Origin: a virus
Strand: one strand, 5' to 3'
DNA: 64,000 nucleotides
IMG/VR virus record: IMGVR_UViG_3300047325_000181
Location: 1 to 64,000 of that record
Part shown: piece after piece, positions 1 to 7,313 of the stretch
How positions within the stretch are numbered: the stretch's first letter is position 1
Layout of the letters: the number at the start of each line of letters is the position of its first letter
Made by a program: the position numbers and the translations under genes
The notes under the pieces: generated by a model
What the model was told of the DNA's origin: nothing
Databases searched by the model: none
What the model saw: the letters and a program-made list of their open reading frames with translations, nothing else

Positions 1-13
1 AAGTGCCTGAAGC

Positions 14-430
14 TCATAGCCAGCCCACCCGGGTCTCTTCGTTGCCCGTCCACTCGCCTGCGGGGTCCTCGGCGTAGTTGAAGCAGCCGCAGCGCCGGAA
101 GTCGCGGTTGCGGACCGTGCAGGCCTGGATGCTCGCCCTCTGGACGCGGGCATCGAAGATAGCTGTAAAGTGCTCGTGGTCGCTCTGAAGGTGGCCGCAC
201 TGGCAGACGCCCTTGGTCACCGGATGCACCTGCGCTTGGTTGGTCGGCGGGAAGGCCTCCCGGATGATGGCGTCATGGTCGTCGTCGAGTAAGCCGTATT
301 CGAAGATGAGGTCGATGAGTTGGCTCTTGGGCGCCTCGCGGGCCCAGTCGATGACGACCTCCAGTAAGTCATGGTGTGTCCAGGTTAGGAGGGCTTCATC
401 GAGGGAGCGCTCGGGGAATCTTGAGAGCAT
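14..430 (-). CDS. hypothetical protein with C-terminal Cys/His cluster
   Basis: A 138-residue protein of unknown function. The N-terminal two thirds is acidic and helical; the C-terminal part holds a CQCGH element, further histidines, and a later C-x(n)-CGC pair that could bind zinc. The ATG has an AAAGG Shine-Dalgarno sequence 4 bases upstream. It is the first gene at the window edge, transcribed leftward, and its operon continues outside the window. Confidence 0.7.
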   Translation of the reverse strand: MLSRFPERSLDEALLTWTHHDLLEVVIDWAREAPKSQLIDLIFEYGLLDDDHDAIIREAFPPTNQAQVHPVTKGVCQCGHLQSDHEHFTAIFDARVQRASIQACTVRNRDFRRCGCFNYAEDPAGEWTGNEETRVGWL

Positions 431-528
431 AGGGCCTTTCTGTGCTGTTTCATACTGCGCAAGTCAAAGAGTATGTGGTATCCTTGGGTTCCAAGTCAAT
501 GTTTGGTAGCAGATAGGAGGTGTTCTTC

Positions 529-624
529 GTGATACGTTCCCCCGTGCCCGTCGTGGATGTGGCGGCTGGGGTGGCCGCTCTGGTTATCGTGGGTCTCTCG
601 GTGTTTCTTGTTTGGGGGCACTGA
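529..624 (+). CDS. tiny single-span membrane peptide
   Basis: A 31-codon reading frame starting at GTG. A perfect AGGAGG ribosome-binding site at 515-520 lies 8 bases upstream. The peptide is hydrophobic, with one predicted membrane span (around VAAGVAALVIVGLSVFLVW) and almost no loops. It sits alone on the plus strand in a 300-base gap between two minus-strand genes. Function unknown; a small toxin-like or holin-like membrane peptide is possible. The strong ribosome-binding site is the main evidence. Confidence 0.5.
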   Translation: MIRSPVPVVDVAAGVAALVIVGLSVFLVWGH

Positions 625-727
625 AGAGACCGGGGTTGGGCGCCTCCGCTGCGCGGACCGCGCTGTCGGGCTTCGCCCTCGGTCGCTTCGCGACACTCGC
701 CGCTTCGCGGCTTCCATCGCTGGCGCG

Positions 728-1066
728 TTAGCCGCGCCGCAAACCGGGGGGCATGCCGCCCGGGAACCCAGCGCCGCGGGCCGCGGCGAGCTTGGCCTGC
801 GTGTTCATCTCTTCCATGCGCTCTAACTGGGACTTCGCTTCGGTTTGGCCCATCGTCACGAGATGCGCGACCTCGTGGGTGTTGAGCCAGAAGACCGTGC
901 CGTTGTTCGGGTTTTCGAGCGAGACGAAGTCAACTGCGCTTCGCAGGCACTCGTAGAGCATGACCATGCTCTCCGCCGTAACCGGCATTAGGATGCTCAT
1001 GCCGTTCTTGAAGGCGATGCTCACGAAGGTGTGCGGCTCCGTCCGGGGGTCGACGATGTCACTCAT
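728..1066 (-). CDS. hypothetical protein, 112 aa
   Basis: Unrecognised protein. A globular N-terminal half is followed by a charged helix (about residues 75-95) and a glycine/proline-rich tail. Its start overlaps the stop of the upstream gene by four bases (ATGA at 1063-1066), so the two are probably translationally coupled. Third-position GC is high, as in neighbouring genes. Confidence 0.65.
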   Translation of the reverse strand: MSDIVDPRTEPHTFVSIAFKNGMSILMPVTAESMVMLYECLRSAVDFVSLENPNNGTVFWLNTHEVAHLVTMGQTEAKSQLERMEEMNTQAKLAAARGAGFPGGMPPGLRRG

Positions 1067-1449
1067 GCGTTTTCCGCCATTTCATCGTAGGGGGTGGGCA
1101 ATGCTGCCTTGCCGTCACTGTCAGACTCGACGGCCCAGTATGCATCGTGCCCGTTCACCTCGTCCGCCGGGTAGGGCGCCATCGGGGCGGCGCTCACCAT
1201 CACCTCTGAGGCGATGCCCATGACCGTGGCGAGTTTGCCGCGGAGTTCCTCGACCTCCTCGCACTTCGTGGCGTAGCGCTTGAACCAGTAGTCGATGCGG
1301 TCGCAGCCGCGCTCGATTCTCTTTTGCATGAGGTGCCGCGTCCTGCGGTCGTACTCGCTCGCGCGCTGAAGCTGGCACACCTTATGACTCGCCTCGTCGA
1401 GTTCGGCCTCGACGCGCTTGACGTGTACGCAGCAACGGTGATTCGGCAT
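1063..1449 (-). CDS. hypothetical coiled-coil protein, 128 aa
   Basis: The start chosen at 1449 (MPNHR...) has AAAGGAAA just upstream; an in-frame upstream ATG would run into the preceding gene. Residues about 10-75 are rich in E, K, R and leucine with scattered cysteines, suggesting a long helix or coiled coil. No family recognised. It overlaps the next gene by ATGA. Confidence 0.6.
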   Translation of the reverse strand: MPNHRCCVHVKRVEAELDEASHKVCQLQRASEYDRRTRHLMQKRIERGCDRIDYWFKRYATKCEEVEELRGKLATVMGIASEVMVSAAPMAPYPADEVNGHDAYWAVESDSDGKAALPTPYDEMAENA

Positions 1450-1488
1450 CCAGAGTTTCCTTTCGAGCCGCCGAAAGACGGCCGCCAC

Positions 1489-1650
1489 TTACAGGGGAGG
1501 CTCGACCACGAGAGACTCGACGCCCGCCGTAAAGCCCGCGGCGTAGGCGTCTTCGAGGTGCCGCGTGATGCGCTGCACGAGCGACGTGTAGCCCGTCACG
1601 TTGTCGGCGACTGCCTCGGCAACACGCTTGTAATCGGGATTAGCGGCCAT
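1489..1650 (-). CDS. small hypothetical protein, 53 aa
   Basis: A 53-residue frame (MAANPDYKRV..., ending VVEPPL) that fills the gap between its neighbours exactly. Its ATG overlaps the end of the upstream YkuD-type gene by 11 bases. It looks like a small helical protein, and its codons are G/C-ending like those of its neighbours. Function unknown. Confidence 0.6.
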   Translation of the reverse strand: MAANPDYKRVAEAVADNVTGYTSLVQRITRHLEDAYAAGFTAGVESLVVEPPL

Positions 1651-2221
1651 AGGTCACCTGCAACTTCACGGGTCCTCCGATGTCGATAACCCAGCGCACG
1701 AACGGGACGAAGATTTTCTCGTTGTCCTCATTCTGGAGGCGCAGGCACCCTTCGGTGTCGGCCCAGCCCTGCTGCATCGCGAACGGGTCCACTAGCGCCG
1801 TCCCGCCCCCGTGGATGCCGATTCCCTGGCGGCCGTGCTTCGAGAAGTCGGCGCGCGGGTCGTCGGCGATGCCGGTGAACCAGCAGCCGTAAGCCGAGTC
1901 GTCGATGTTGTTCTGACGGACGCCGCCGTCTTCGAGACGGGTCGCGCAAGCCTGCGGGAGACCGACGAGATAGTTCGAGCCGGGCGGGCACTTGCAATAC
2001 CTGCCGTAGACGTCCTGGCCCGCTTGCACGTGCGCATCGCCCACCCCAACGTCGCGGCACTGGATGACGTGCTTGAGCCCGTCGGTCGAACCGTAGCGCT
2101 CGGCACCGTGCAAAAAGAGCTTCATCGAGCGGTAAAAACCGTCGAAGACGATGGAGCCATAGAAGTCGCCGGTGATGCCGATACCGCCGATGGTCGGCGT
2201 GTCGAGCGTCGCAGTGCCCAG
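1640..2221 (-). CDS. L,D-transpeptidase-like (YkuD-fold) protein with probable CTG start
   Basis: The C-terminal half carries the YkuD signature: a histidine in GIGIHGGG, then about 17 residues later TEGCLRLQNED, where the cysteine is the expected nucleophile. This matches L,D-transpeptidases or carboxypeptidases that act on peptidoglycan, so a lytic or cell-wall role is inferred. The first ATG is at 2125, but coding sequence continues upstream (GITGDFYGSIVFDGFYRS) to a TGA that ends the previous gene in the same frame. The only start-like codon after that TGA is CTG at 2219-2221, with AAGAAAGG 9 bases before it. Alternatives are a shorter protein from 2125 or readthrough of the TGA. Confidence 0.7.
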   Translation of the reverse strand: MGTATLDTPTIGGIGITGDFYGSIVFDGFYRSMKLFLHGAERYGSTDGLKHVIQCRDVGVGDAHVQAGQDVYGRYCKCPPGSNYLVGLPQACATRLEDGGVRQNNIDDSAYGCWFTGIADDPRADFSKHGRQGIGIHGGGTALVDPFAMQQGWADTEGCLRLQNEDNEKIFVPFVRWVIDIGGPVKLQVTYGR

Positions 2222-2224
2222 AGG

Positions 2225-2422
2225 TCAGAACCTTTCTTGGTCCCCAGAAGCGTACCGCTTCCGAGCCTGGCGAGTCAAGTTCCGAAAGTCCGCGAAGTAG
2301 GCCTGACGCAAGTCCGCGAGCGCGGCGTCGTACGCCCGCATGACCGTCGCGCAGACGTCCGGCGCAAGGCCAGTCTCATGCGAGACGCGCTTCAAGAGTT
2401 TCTTGCGCTCGTCGTCCGGCAT
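2225..2422 (-). CDS. small hypothetical protein, 65 aa
   Basis: A charged, helical 65-residue protein beginning MPDDERKKLLKRV. It ends in TGA, and the same frame stays open into the YkuD-type gene, so it might be the N-terminal part of a readthrough product. Its own ATG lies 3 bases after the stop of the upstream tiny membrane gene. No family recognised. Confidence 0.6.
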   Translation of the reverse strand: MPDDERKKLLKRVSHETGLAPDVCATVMRAYDAALADLRQAYFADFRNLTRQARKRYASGDQERF

Positions 2423-2425
2423 ACT

Positions 2426-2518
2426 TTAGCGGTTTCGCCACGCGAAGATGACGCCGAGCAACACGAAGGTGAGCAACAACAGGCTCCCCATGAGCAAACC
2501 TGCGGCGCCCTCGCTCAC
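2426..2518 (-). CDS. tiny membrane peptide B, 30 aa
   Basis: The GTG start overlaps the stop of the preceding tiny gene (GTGA). The peptide has one strongly hydrophobic segment (LLMGSLLLLTFVLLGVIFAW) and a basic C-terminus. Together with the next peptide upstream and the YkuD-type gene it could form a small lysis-type cassette. That is inference from position and topology only. Confidence 0.5.
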   Translation of the reverse strand: MSEGAAGLLMGSLLLLTFVLLGVIFAWRNR

Positions 2519-2610
2519 CGGCGGTCGCACCATGCGAAGAGGAAACCAAGCAACACGAGAGCGAGGGCGTACGCCGCCAAGGCAATTGACACAAAGGCCA
2601 GTTCACTCAC
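2515..2610 (-). CDS. tiny membrane peptide A, 31 aa
   Basis: A GTG start overlaps the TGA of the zinc-ribbon gene upstream (GTGA at 2607-2610), with GAGGTG as ribosome-binding site. A single hydrophobic segment (FVSIALAAYALALVLLGFLF) is followed by a short charged tail. Function unknown. The unbroken chain of four overlapping starts supports it being real. Confidence 0.55.
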   Translation of the reverse strand: MSELAFVSIALAAYALALVLLGFLFAWCDRR

Positions 2611-2807
2611 GGCTTCACCTCGAACTGCGGGTCCCAGACGGTGATGCCCCGGCCGCCGTGCGTCACCGAGAAAGTGCGGCGTAGTCCGGCCTGACCGGCG
2701 CGATTCAGTTCGCACGAGCAGCGAAGGCAGTGGCCGCCCTGGGCATTCGTATGCTCCGCGCTCAGCAGGTGCGAGCACCCGCAGGCCCGGTCCTTTCGTT
2801 CGGACAT
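2607..2807 (-). CDS. zinc-ribbon-like protein, 66 aa
   Basis: A small protein with CGC near residue 10 and CLRCSC near residue 30, a likely metal-binding cluster. The remainder is short beta-type sequence. Its ATG follows a TACAAT box by six bases (GGCGGC), so its mRNA is probably leaderless. It heads the short leftward operon that includes the two membrane peptides and the YkuD-type gene. Confidence 0.65.
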   Translation of the reverse strand: MSERKDRACGCSHLLSAEHTNAQGGHCLRCSCELNRAGQAGLRRTFSVTHGGRGITVWDPQFEVKP

Positions 2808-2813
2808 GCCGCC

Positions 2814-2819
2814 ATTGTA
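2814..2819 (-). promoter_or_regulatory. extended -10 promoter, leaderless start
   Basis: TGC-TACAAT on the minus strand, six bases before the ATG at 2807. No good -35 is visible at 17-18 bases. The spacing predicts transcription starting at the ATG. Confidence 0.45.
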
Positions 2820-2923
2820 GCACGAAACCCTCGGTCTTTGTCTTTTGTTTGACTTATGGGAAGTCAGGGTACCCCGTAGCCAGTGGCCATATCAGCCACA
2901 ACCCTGATAGGAGAGACTACCAA

Positions 2924-3775
2924 ATGCAAACGACCATCGAAAGGCCCGTCGTCGGGTCGGTCGACGAGGAGCGGCTCGAAGTGCGCATGCTCCCCGTCAG
3001 TGATTTAGCCGTCGACCGCAAGTACCAGCGCATTCTCGACAAGAACTGGTGCAACAAGACCGCGCAACGCTGGCGCCCCGAACTCGCGCAAGCGCTCGAA
3101 GTGAGTGTCCGGCAAAGCGAGTCCTACGGCGAGCAGTTCTTCGTGATTGACGGACAGCATCGACTCGAAGCCGCAAAGATTCGCGGCATTCCGGCGTTGC
3201 CGTGCATCATCCATCGCGACCTCGCTTCGCAAGACGAGGCGACGCTCTTCGTGCAGTTGCAAAAGAACCGGCGACCGCTCGGAAGCATCGACTTGTTTTG
3301 GGCGATGTTTCACTCGAACGACCCGAGTGCCGTGCGCATCGCTGAGATATGCGAGAAGCACGGGTTCATCATCGCGCGCAAGCTCGGCGATAATGCCAAC
3401 AACAAAATCGCCTGCGTCTCCGCACTCCAGCGCGTCTACCGCTACGGCGAAGGAACGCTCGAAGAGACGCTCTCGGTCTTGCGCGATACCTGGGATGGTC
3501 AGCACGATTCGCTCTTGCGAAACGTCGTGCAAGGTCTCGGGCGCTTCATCCAAGCGTTCGCGTTGCACGAAAACTACGCGCACGGCGCACTCGTCGACAA
3601 GCTGAAGGCCACGAGCGTTACGTCGCTCGCTGCTATCGGCGAAGGGAGGGCGCGTGATTTCAAACTCTCGGCACCGAACGGCTTTGCGCGCGCGGTCCTG
3701 GAGCAGTACAATCACCGGCGACAACATCGCAAGCTCCCACCGAGCTTCTTGATTGCCGACGACGCAGCGGCGTAA
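2924..3775 (+). CDS. ParB/Srx-fold nuclease-domain protein
   Basis: A 283-residue protein. Residues about 25-110 look like a ParB/sulfiredoxin-type domain: an N-terminal strand-helix region (LPVSDLAVDRKYQRIL), then FFVIDGQHRLEAA, where DGQHR is the characteristic phosphate-binding motif. The C-terminal 170 residues are helical. The start at 2924 is preceded by AGGAGA; an earlier in-frame ATG at 2849 lacks a comparable site. It stands alone on the plus strand between leftward operons and ends in a strong hairpin terminator. In phages such proteins are often of unknown role, perhaps DNA binding or nuclease. Confidence 0.75.
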   Translation: MQTTIERPVVGSVDEERLEVRMLPVSDLAVDRKYQRILDKNWCNKTAQRWRPELAQALEVSVRQSESYGEQFFVIDGQHRLEAAKIRGIPALPCIIHRDLASQDEATLFVQLQKNRRPLGSIDLFWAMFHSNDPSAVRIAEICEKHGFIIARKLGDNANNKIACVSALQRVYRYGEGTLEETLSVLRDTWDGQHDSLLRNVVQGLGRFIQAFALHENYAHGALVDKLKATSVTSLAAIGEGRARDFKLSAPNGFARAVLEQYNHRRQHRKLPPSFLIADDAAA

Positions 3776-3777
3776 CT

Positions 3778-3810
3778 GAAAAGGCCTCGGGTTACTCCGA
3801 GGCCTTTTTC
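3778..3810. terminator. bidirectional intrinsic terminator
   Basis: A perfect 10-bp stem (AAGGCCTCGG, 3781-3790, with 3797-3806), six-base loop, T-run on the plus side and an A-run before it that serves the minus strand. It separates the ParB-fold gene from the convergent operon. Confidence 0.85.
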
Positions 3811-3890
3811 TTGACCGTCTCGCGATGCGTGTAACAGAACTTTGAGTTCTTGCGCGCGCGCCACTTGCAGCCGGGATGCGCGCAGGTCAC
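3792..3890 (-). CDS. tiny zinc-finger peptide, 32 aa
   Basis: Starts at a GTG overlapping the stop of the upstream gene (GTGA at 3887-3890). It has C-x4-C, then C-x3-H 11 residues later, followed by a lysine-rich tail, consistent with one zinc-binding unit. The stop lies within the terminator hairpin. Last gene of the operon driven by the promoter at 4755-4783. Confidence 0.55.
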   Translation of the reverse strand: MTCAHPGCKWRARKNSKFCYTHRETVKKKASE

Positions 3891-4273
3891 GCGATACCGG
3901 CTCGCTCGTACGCCCGGCGCAGCGCCTCCTTGTGAACGAACGCCTTCGCTCGGCCCTGCGCGAACGGAGAGCGCACGAAGTCGTCGCGCTTCAACCCGCG
4001 GGCCTCGATGAAGGCCCACGCATCCTCTTCGCCCACCGCGCCGTTGCCGCTCCAATGCCGACGGTTTGCTCGGGAAGTTCGCGAGACGAACCACGAGACG
4101 AACCAATCACCAGGGTCAACGCTCCGCGGCTCGGGTGCGTGATACGTCAACACGAGGTCGTAGGGCGTCTGCCCGTGCGCGATTTCGTAGTCGTTGAAGA
4201 TGCGCGCTTCGCGGAGCTTCGCGAGGATGTCGCGGCGGAGCATGCCGCGTATCGACTTCGACTTCTTTTCCAT
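3887..4273 (-). CDS. hypothetical protein, 128 aa
   Basis: The start at 4273 (MEKKSKSIRG) is preceded by GGAGCGGGAG. The sequence is mixed alpha/beta with a tryptophan-rich centre (DWFVSWFVS) and an arginine/alanine-rich C-terminus. No family recognised. Third gene of a four-gene accessory operon. Confidence 0.65.
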   Translation of the reverse strand: MEKKSKSIRGMLRRDILAKLREARIFNDYEIAHGQTPYDLVLTYHAPEPRSVDPGDWFVSWFVSRTSRANRRHWSGNGAVGEEDAWAFIEARGLKRDDFVRSPFAQGRAKAFVHKEALRRAYERAGIA

Positions 4274-4283
4274 CTCCCGCTCC

Positions 4284-4376
4284 TCAGTAGTCCGACGAGC
4301 CGTACGACGCGCCGCCGTAGCCGGAGTCATCGCTCTGGTCCTCGGTGTCCTCGGGTTCGTAGTCGTAGTTCATCAT
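4284..4376 (-). CDS. tiny acidic Tyr/Ser/Gly peptide, 30 aa
   Basis: Starts with ATGATG overlapping the stop of the gene before it. The peptide is very acidic and rich in Y, S, G and D, hence probably disordered. Function unknown; such peptides can be DNA mimics or regulators, but nothing here shows that. Confidence 0.5.
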   Translation of the reverse strand: MMNYDYEPEDTEDQSDDSGYGGASYGSSDY

Positions 4377-4738
4377 GCCACCTTCGTTGCGTAGAGTTTC
4401 CGGTTGAGTGTTTTGTGCTGGTCGCTTTGCTGCTGGCCCCACACCGTGTACACCACGTATCCCGTTCCCACCGCCATCACGAGGTCGAGCCCGGGAGCCA
4501 CCTCGAACCGCACGAGCACCTGCGTCACCTTTTTGCCTTCGAGCCGCACTTCCACGAGTTCGCACTCGCCGAGCACGATTTGCTTCGGGAGGAGCGCCGT
4601 CAGGTTGCCGTACTTGTCGTCGGCCGCGGCTTCCCGCGCATGCTTCGTGTAGGTCAGAGTTCCCGGTGTCATCGGCAATTTGATTTTCGGAAGGAACACG
4701 TCTTTGTGAAATCTCTGTTCGCCCTGGTTCATCATCAT
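4373..4738 (-). CDS. hypothetical protein, 121 aa, first gene of an operator-controlled operon
   Basis: Starts at the first of three ATGs, five bases after GGAGG. Residues about 25-110 are beta-rich (repeated short strands in V, E, L and T), suggesting a small barrel. The gene lies just behind a promoter with the CCAGCGCGCTGG palindrome and so is probably expressed early. Function unknown. Confidence 0.65.
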   Translation of the reverse strand: MMMNQGEQRFHKDVFLPKIKLPMTPGTLTYTKHAREAAADDKYGNLTALLPKQIVLGECELVEVRLEGKKVTQVLVRFEVAPGLDLVMAVGTGYVVYTVWGQQQSDQHKTLNRKLYATKVA

Positions 4739-4754
4739 TTCAACCTCCACTGAT

Positions 4755-4783
4755 ATGATATACCAGCGCGCTGGAAATGTCAA
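4755..4783 (-). promoter_or_regulatory. sigma70-like promoter with CCAGCGCGCTGG operator (P1)
   Basis: TTGACA, 17-base spacer containing the perfect 12-base palindrome, TATCAT, then GGAGG ahead of the ATG at 4738. About 47 bases here are nearly identical to the promoter at 24653-24681. Confidence 0.8.
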
Positions 4784-4787
4784 CGAC

Positions 4788-4799
4788 TAGGGCGCCCTA
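4788..4799. promoter_or_regulatory. palindrome TAGGGCGCCCTA
   Basis: A perfect 12-base inverted repeat between the end of the helicase gene and the -35 of P1. It could be a second protein-binding site. It is too short, and lacks a T-run, to be a convincing terminator. Confidence 0.3.
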
Positions 4800-4814
4800 A
4801 CGGTGTGCGCTACG

Positions 4815-6269
4815 TCACAGTGCGTCCTTGAAGGGCATGCGCACCTCGCCGGTCTCAGGGTCGGCACCGTCAGCCTCGGCGGCTCGGCGGTGCTCCTCCT
4901 GGACCTCGCGGGCGAACCAGGACCTGCGGCCGTCGAGCGCCTCGTACCACGTCAGATGCTCGCCGACGAACTCCATTTGGACCGAGCCTGTTTTACCGTC
5001 ACGCACCTTACCGACGATGAGCGCGGCGCGCGTCGGCGGGATGACGTCGCCCGAGTCGTCTTTCTTGTCCGGGTCGTTGTCGGGGTTCGCTCGCCAGGGG
5101 AAGATGATGGTCGTCGCGTGACCCTCGGCATTCCCGCCGTCGCGTAAGTGGAACATGCTCGGCTTTTTGTCGGCCGCGGCCCGGTTCATGTGGAAAACGA
5201 CGTGCATTGCGCACTTCAATTCGGCGCTGAGCGAGACGAGGTCCATGAGCACCGAGTCGAGCACTGCATGCTTGTTGCCCTTAACCCCGGCGTCCACAAG
5301 GTCGCCGATGAATCCGATGTGGTCGATGTGGATAGCTGAGACGCCGGTCCGCGTCGCGGCGAGACGCGCCGCGAGCTTGATTTCGTGAAGCGTCATCCGC
5401 GGCGAGCGGTCAAAGAACTGGATAGGGAGCGGTTCGAGATGCGCCTGCGCTCGGTCAAGGAATGTCCGCTCGGTGACGGTCAGCGAGTCGGCCATTCGGA
5501 ACTTGCCGACCGGCACCCCGGAGACCATCGAGAGAATGCGCTCCGACGTCGCGGCCTCGCCCATTTCGAGCGCGAAGAAGAGCACCTTCCCGTGGCTCGC
5601 GCCATACTTGACGGCGTTGTAGTGGGCGAGATTGATTTGCGTGATGCTCTTGCCCATCCCGGGAGCCGCTGCCCATAGCACAAGCTCCCCCGGCTTAAAA
5701 CCACCCGTCAGCCGGTCAAGCGACGGCCACGGGGTCATAAAGGGCTTCGACGTCCGTGGGTGGTCGATAGCGTATCGGACGCCACGCAGCACCTCGATGT
5801 GCTCGTGCCCCTCGATGCTCTTGCGGACCCCGGCTCCGCCGAGAACCTGCTGCGTGGCCCAATCCGCGAGCGCGGTGGAGTCGACGAACCGTTCGGTCAT
5901 CGCCGCCTCGTGAAGCTGACGGCCGACCGCGGCGAGCCGCCGGGAAGCGGCCTTATCCGCCACGATGCGAGCGTAGTATTCCGCGGTCGTGCTCGTCGGG
6001 ACGACGTCCATGAGGCTCGTCAGATATGCGATGCCCTCGGCTCCAAACTTCGGGTCCTTGCGCATCTCTTCGGCAACGGTGATTTTGTCGAGCGGCGCTC
6101 CGGCGTCAGCGAGCTTGCACATCACGAGCCAGAGCTTCTCGTGGCTCGGCGAGTAAAAGTCGCTCGGCTTGAGCAACGGCGCGACGACGTCCCACATCGA
6201 GCGGTCAATCATCACGCAGCCGAGGGTCGCCTGTTCAGCTTCGAGGGAGTGCGGCGGGATGTCGGTCAT
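4815..6269 (-). CDS. dnaB: replicative DNA helicase, DnaB family
   Basis: A 484-residue DnaB-type helicase that should unwind DNA ahead of the phage fork. It has the N-terminal DnaB domain (residues 1-100, with LEAEQATLGCVM), a linker, and a RecA-like core with Walker A APGMGKS at about 202-208, a Walker B-like segment IHIDHIG at about 313-319, and a downstream FHMNR arginine/histidine segment. The length is normal for the family. The start overlaps the end of the DUF1376 gene (ATGA), a common pairing of phage loader/initiator and helicase. Confidence 0.93.
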   Translation of the reverse strand: MTDIPPHSLEAEQATLGCVMIDRSMWDVVAPLLKPSDFYSPSHEKLWLVMCKLADAGAPLDKITVAEEMRKDPKFGAEGIAYLTSLMDVVPTSTTAEYYARIVADKAASRRLAAVGRQLHEAAMTERFVDSTALADWATQQVLGGAGVRKSIEGHEHIEVLRGVRYAIDHPRTSKPFMTPWPSLDRLTGGFKPGELVLWAAAPGMGKSITQINLAHYNAVKYGASHGKVLFFALEMGEAATSERILSMVSGVPVGKFRMADSLTVTERTFLDRAQAHLEPLPIQFFDRSPRMTLHEIKLAARLAATRTGVSAIHIDHIGFIGDLVDAGVKGNKHAVLDSVLMDLVSLSAELKCAMHVVFHMNRAAADKKPSMFHLRDGGNAEGHATTIIFPWRANPDNDPDKKDDSGDVIPPTRAALIVGKVRDGKTGSVQMEFVGEHLTWYEALDGRRSWFAREVQEEHRRAAEADGADPETGEVRMPFKDAL

Positions 6270-7171
6270 ATTCCGGTGTCCCGGCTTTCGTAGGTTGCGA
6301 CCGTGGTCGGTACGAGCGTCATGTCAGTGGTCCCTCCTGGTTTCTTGCGAGGCGGCAGGGCGAGCTTAACGAGTTCGTCCTGGATGATTTTGAGCATGTA
6401 CGGCGCCTGTCCAAGTCGCTCTGAGGCGCTTGCGAAGGCGACGAGGATTTCGTCGTCGGTCCTCCCGAGCGCGGCAAGGTCGCGAGCGGCGGCCTTATTG
6501 CGCTGACCCCACTGGGTTCGGGTCATGCCTCGGCCGACGACGGTCTGCACCTTCGGCCAGAGAAGGGCGAGGATGTCCCGTGCTCGCTGCTCCGTCGGGT
6601 CCGGCAACTTCAGAACCGTCGGCTCGCGCTGCCTGGACGAAACGGCCAGGCTAGAGACGCTAGTCTCTAGCTCTATAGAAGACGAAGATGAAGTAGAAGA
6701 CGAAGAGTTAACATTTGGCTTAACCGACGCTATAGGCGTCGCTAGTGGCGTCGCTAGTGGCACCGCTTCGGTTTCGCTAGTAGCGCCGCTAGTGGCGACG
6801 CTTCTTTTCCCTCGTGCGGCGGCGCCTTTCTTGCCGTTTTCGCTTTGGGCGCGCTTATAGGCGATTTGTTGGGCGCGCGTCTCTTCTTGGCGACGGTTGA
6901 CCAAACGGGTGGCATCGCTTGGGTGTTCGATGAAGCACCGCTTAAGCGACGCCCATAGCGGTGCCATCTCTTCGCTAGTGGCGCCGACTAAGCGGGCGCA
7001 ACGCTCGGCGTCGTTCGGTATCGAACCCTTTTTCCAAGAATGACAAAGAAGCCGGATATAAGCGCCGCTCTCGGCGAGGCTCATCTCGGCTTGGTCGGAG
7101 TCACTCAGGTAGTCACCGGCGTAGAATTGGAACGCGGGACCCCACTCCGTATCGGCACTTTCAGATGACAA
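6266..7171 (-). CDS. DUF1376 (YdaU-like) replication protein
   Basis: The N-terminal 100 residues match the DUF1376/YdaU pattern (FYAGDYLSDS, LAESGAYIRLLCHSW, IPNDAERCARLVGA). A disordered serine/threonine-rich linker (residues about 120-185) leads to a C-terminal helical domain. Such proteins sit beside phage helicases and are thought to take part in initiation or helicase loading. The start is TTG at 7169-7171 with AAAGAGG upstream. The start is well separated from the upstream erf operon by a hairpin at 7257-7287. Confidence 0.8.
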   Translation of the reverse strand: MSSESADTEWGPAFQFYAGDYLSDSDQAEMSLAESGAYIRLLCHSWKKGSIPNDAERCARLVGATSEEMAPLWASLKRCFIEHPSDATRLVNRRQEETRAQQIAYKRAQSENGKKGAAARGKRSVATSGATSETEAVPLATPLATPIASVKPNVNSSSSTSSSSSIELETSVSSLAVSSRQREPTVLKLPDPTEQRARDILALLWPKVQTVVGRGMTRTQWGQRNKAAARDLAALGRTDDEILVAFASASERLGQAPYMLKIIQDELVKLALPPRKKPGGTTDMTLVPTTVATYESRDTGI

Positions 7172-7196
7172 AGGAACCTCTTTCTAGGCTCAACTC

Positions 7197-7225
7197 TTGC
7201 CACCGCGCTCGTCTCGTGGTAGACT
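7197..7225 (+). promoter_or_regulatory. possible plus-strand promoter before a hairpin
   Basis: TTGCCA, 17 bases, TAGACT on the plus strand, followed 32 bases later by a strong hairpin. It faces against the flanking minus-strand genes. If active it would make a short untranslated RNA of about 60 bases. Confidence 0.25.
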
Positions 7226-7256
7226 GAAGTCGAGCGCTCTTTCCGCTCATTTCAAG

Positions 7257-7287
7257 AAAGCTCCCGGGCGGCGAACCCGGGAGCTTT
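7257..7287. terminator. intrinsic terminator after erf
   Basis: A 12-bp perfect stem (AAAGCTCCCGGG with its complement), seven-base loop. On the minus strand the stem ends CTTTCTT, matching termination of the erf operon. It could also end a plus-strand RNA from 7225. Confidence 0.75.
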
Positions 7288-7313
7288 ACTGTATTCCGAC
7301 CAAGGTCAACTCG

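Noticed and set aside
1811-2644. Plus-strand frame of 277 codons
   Set aside because: Spans several well-supported minus-strand small genes with coupled starts; no ribosome-binding site or motifs.
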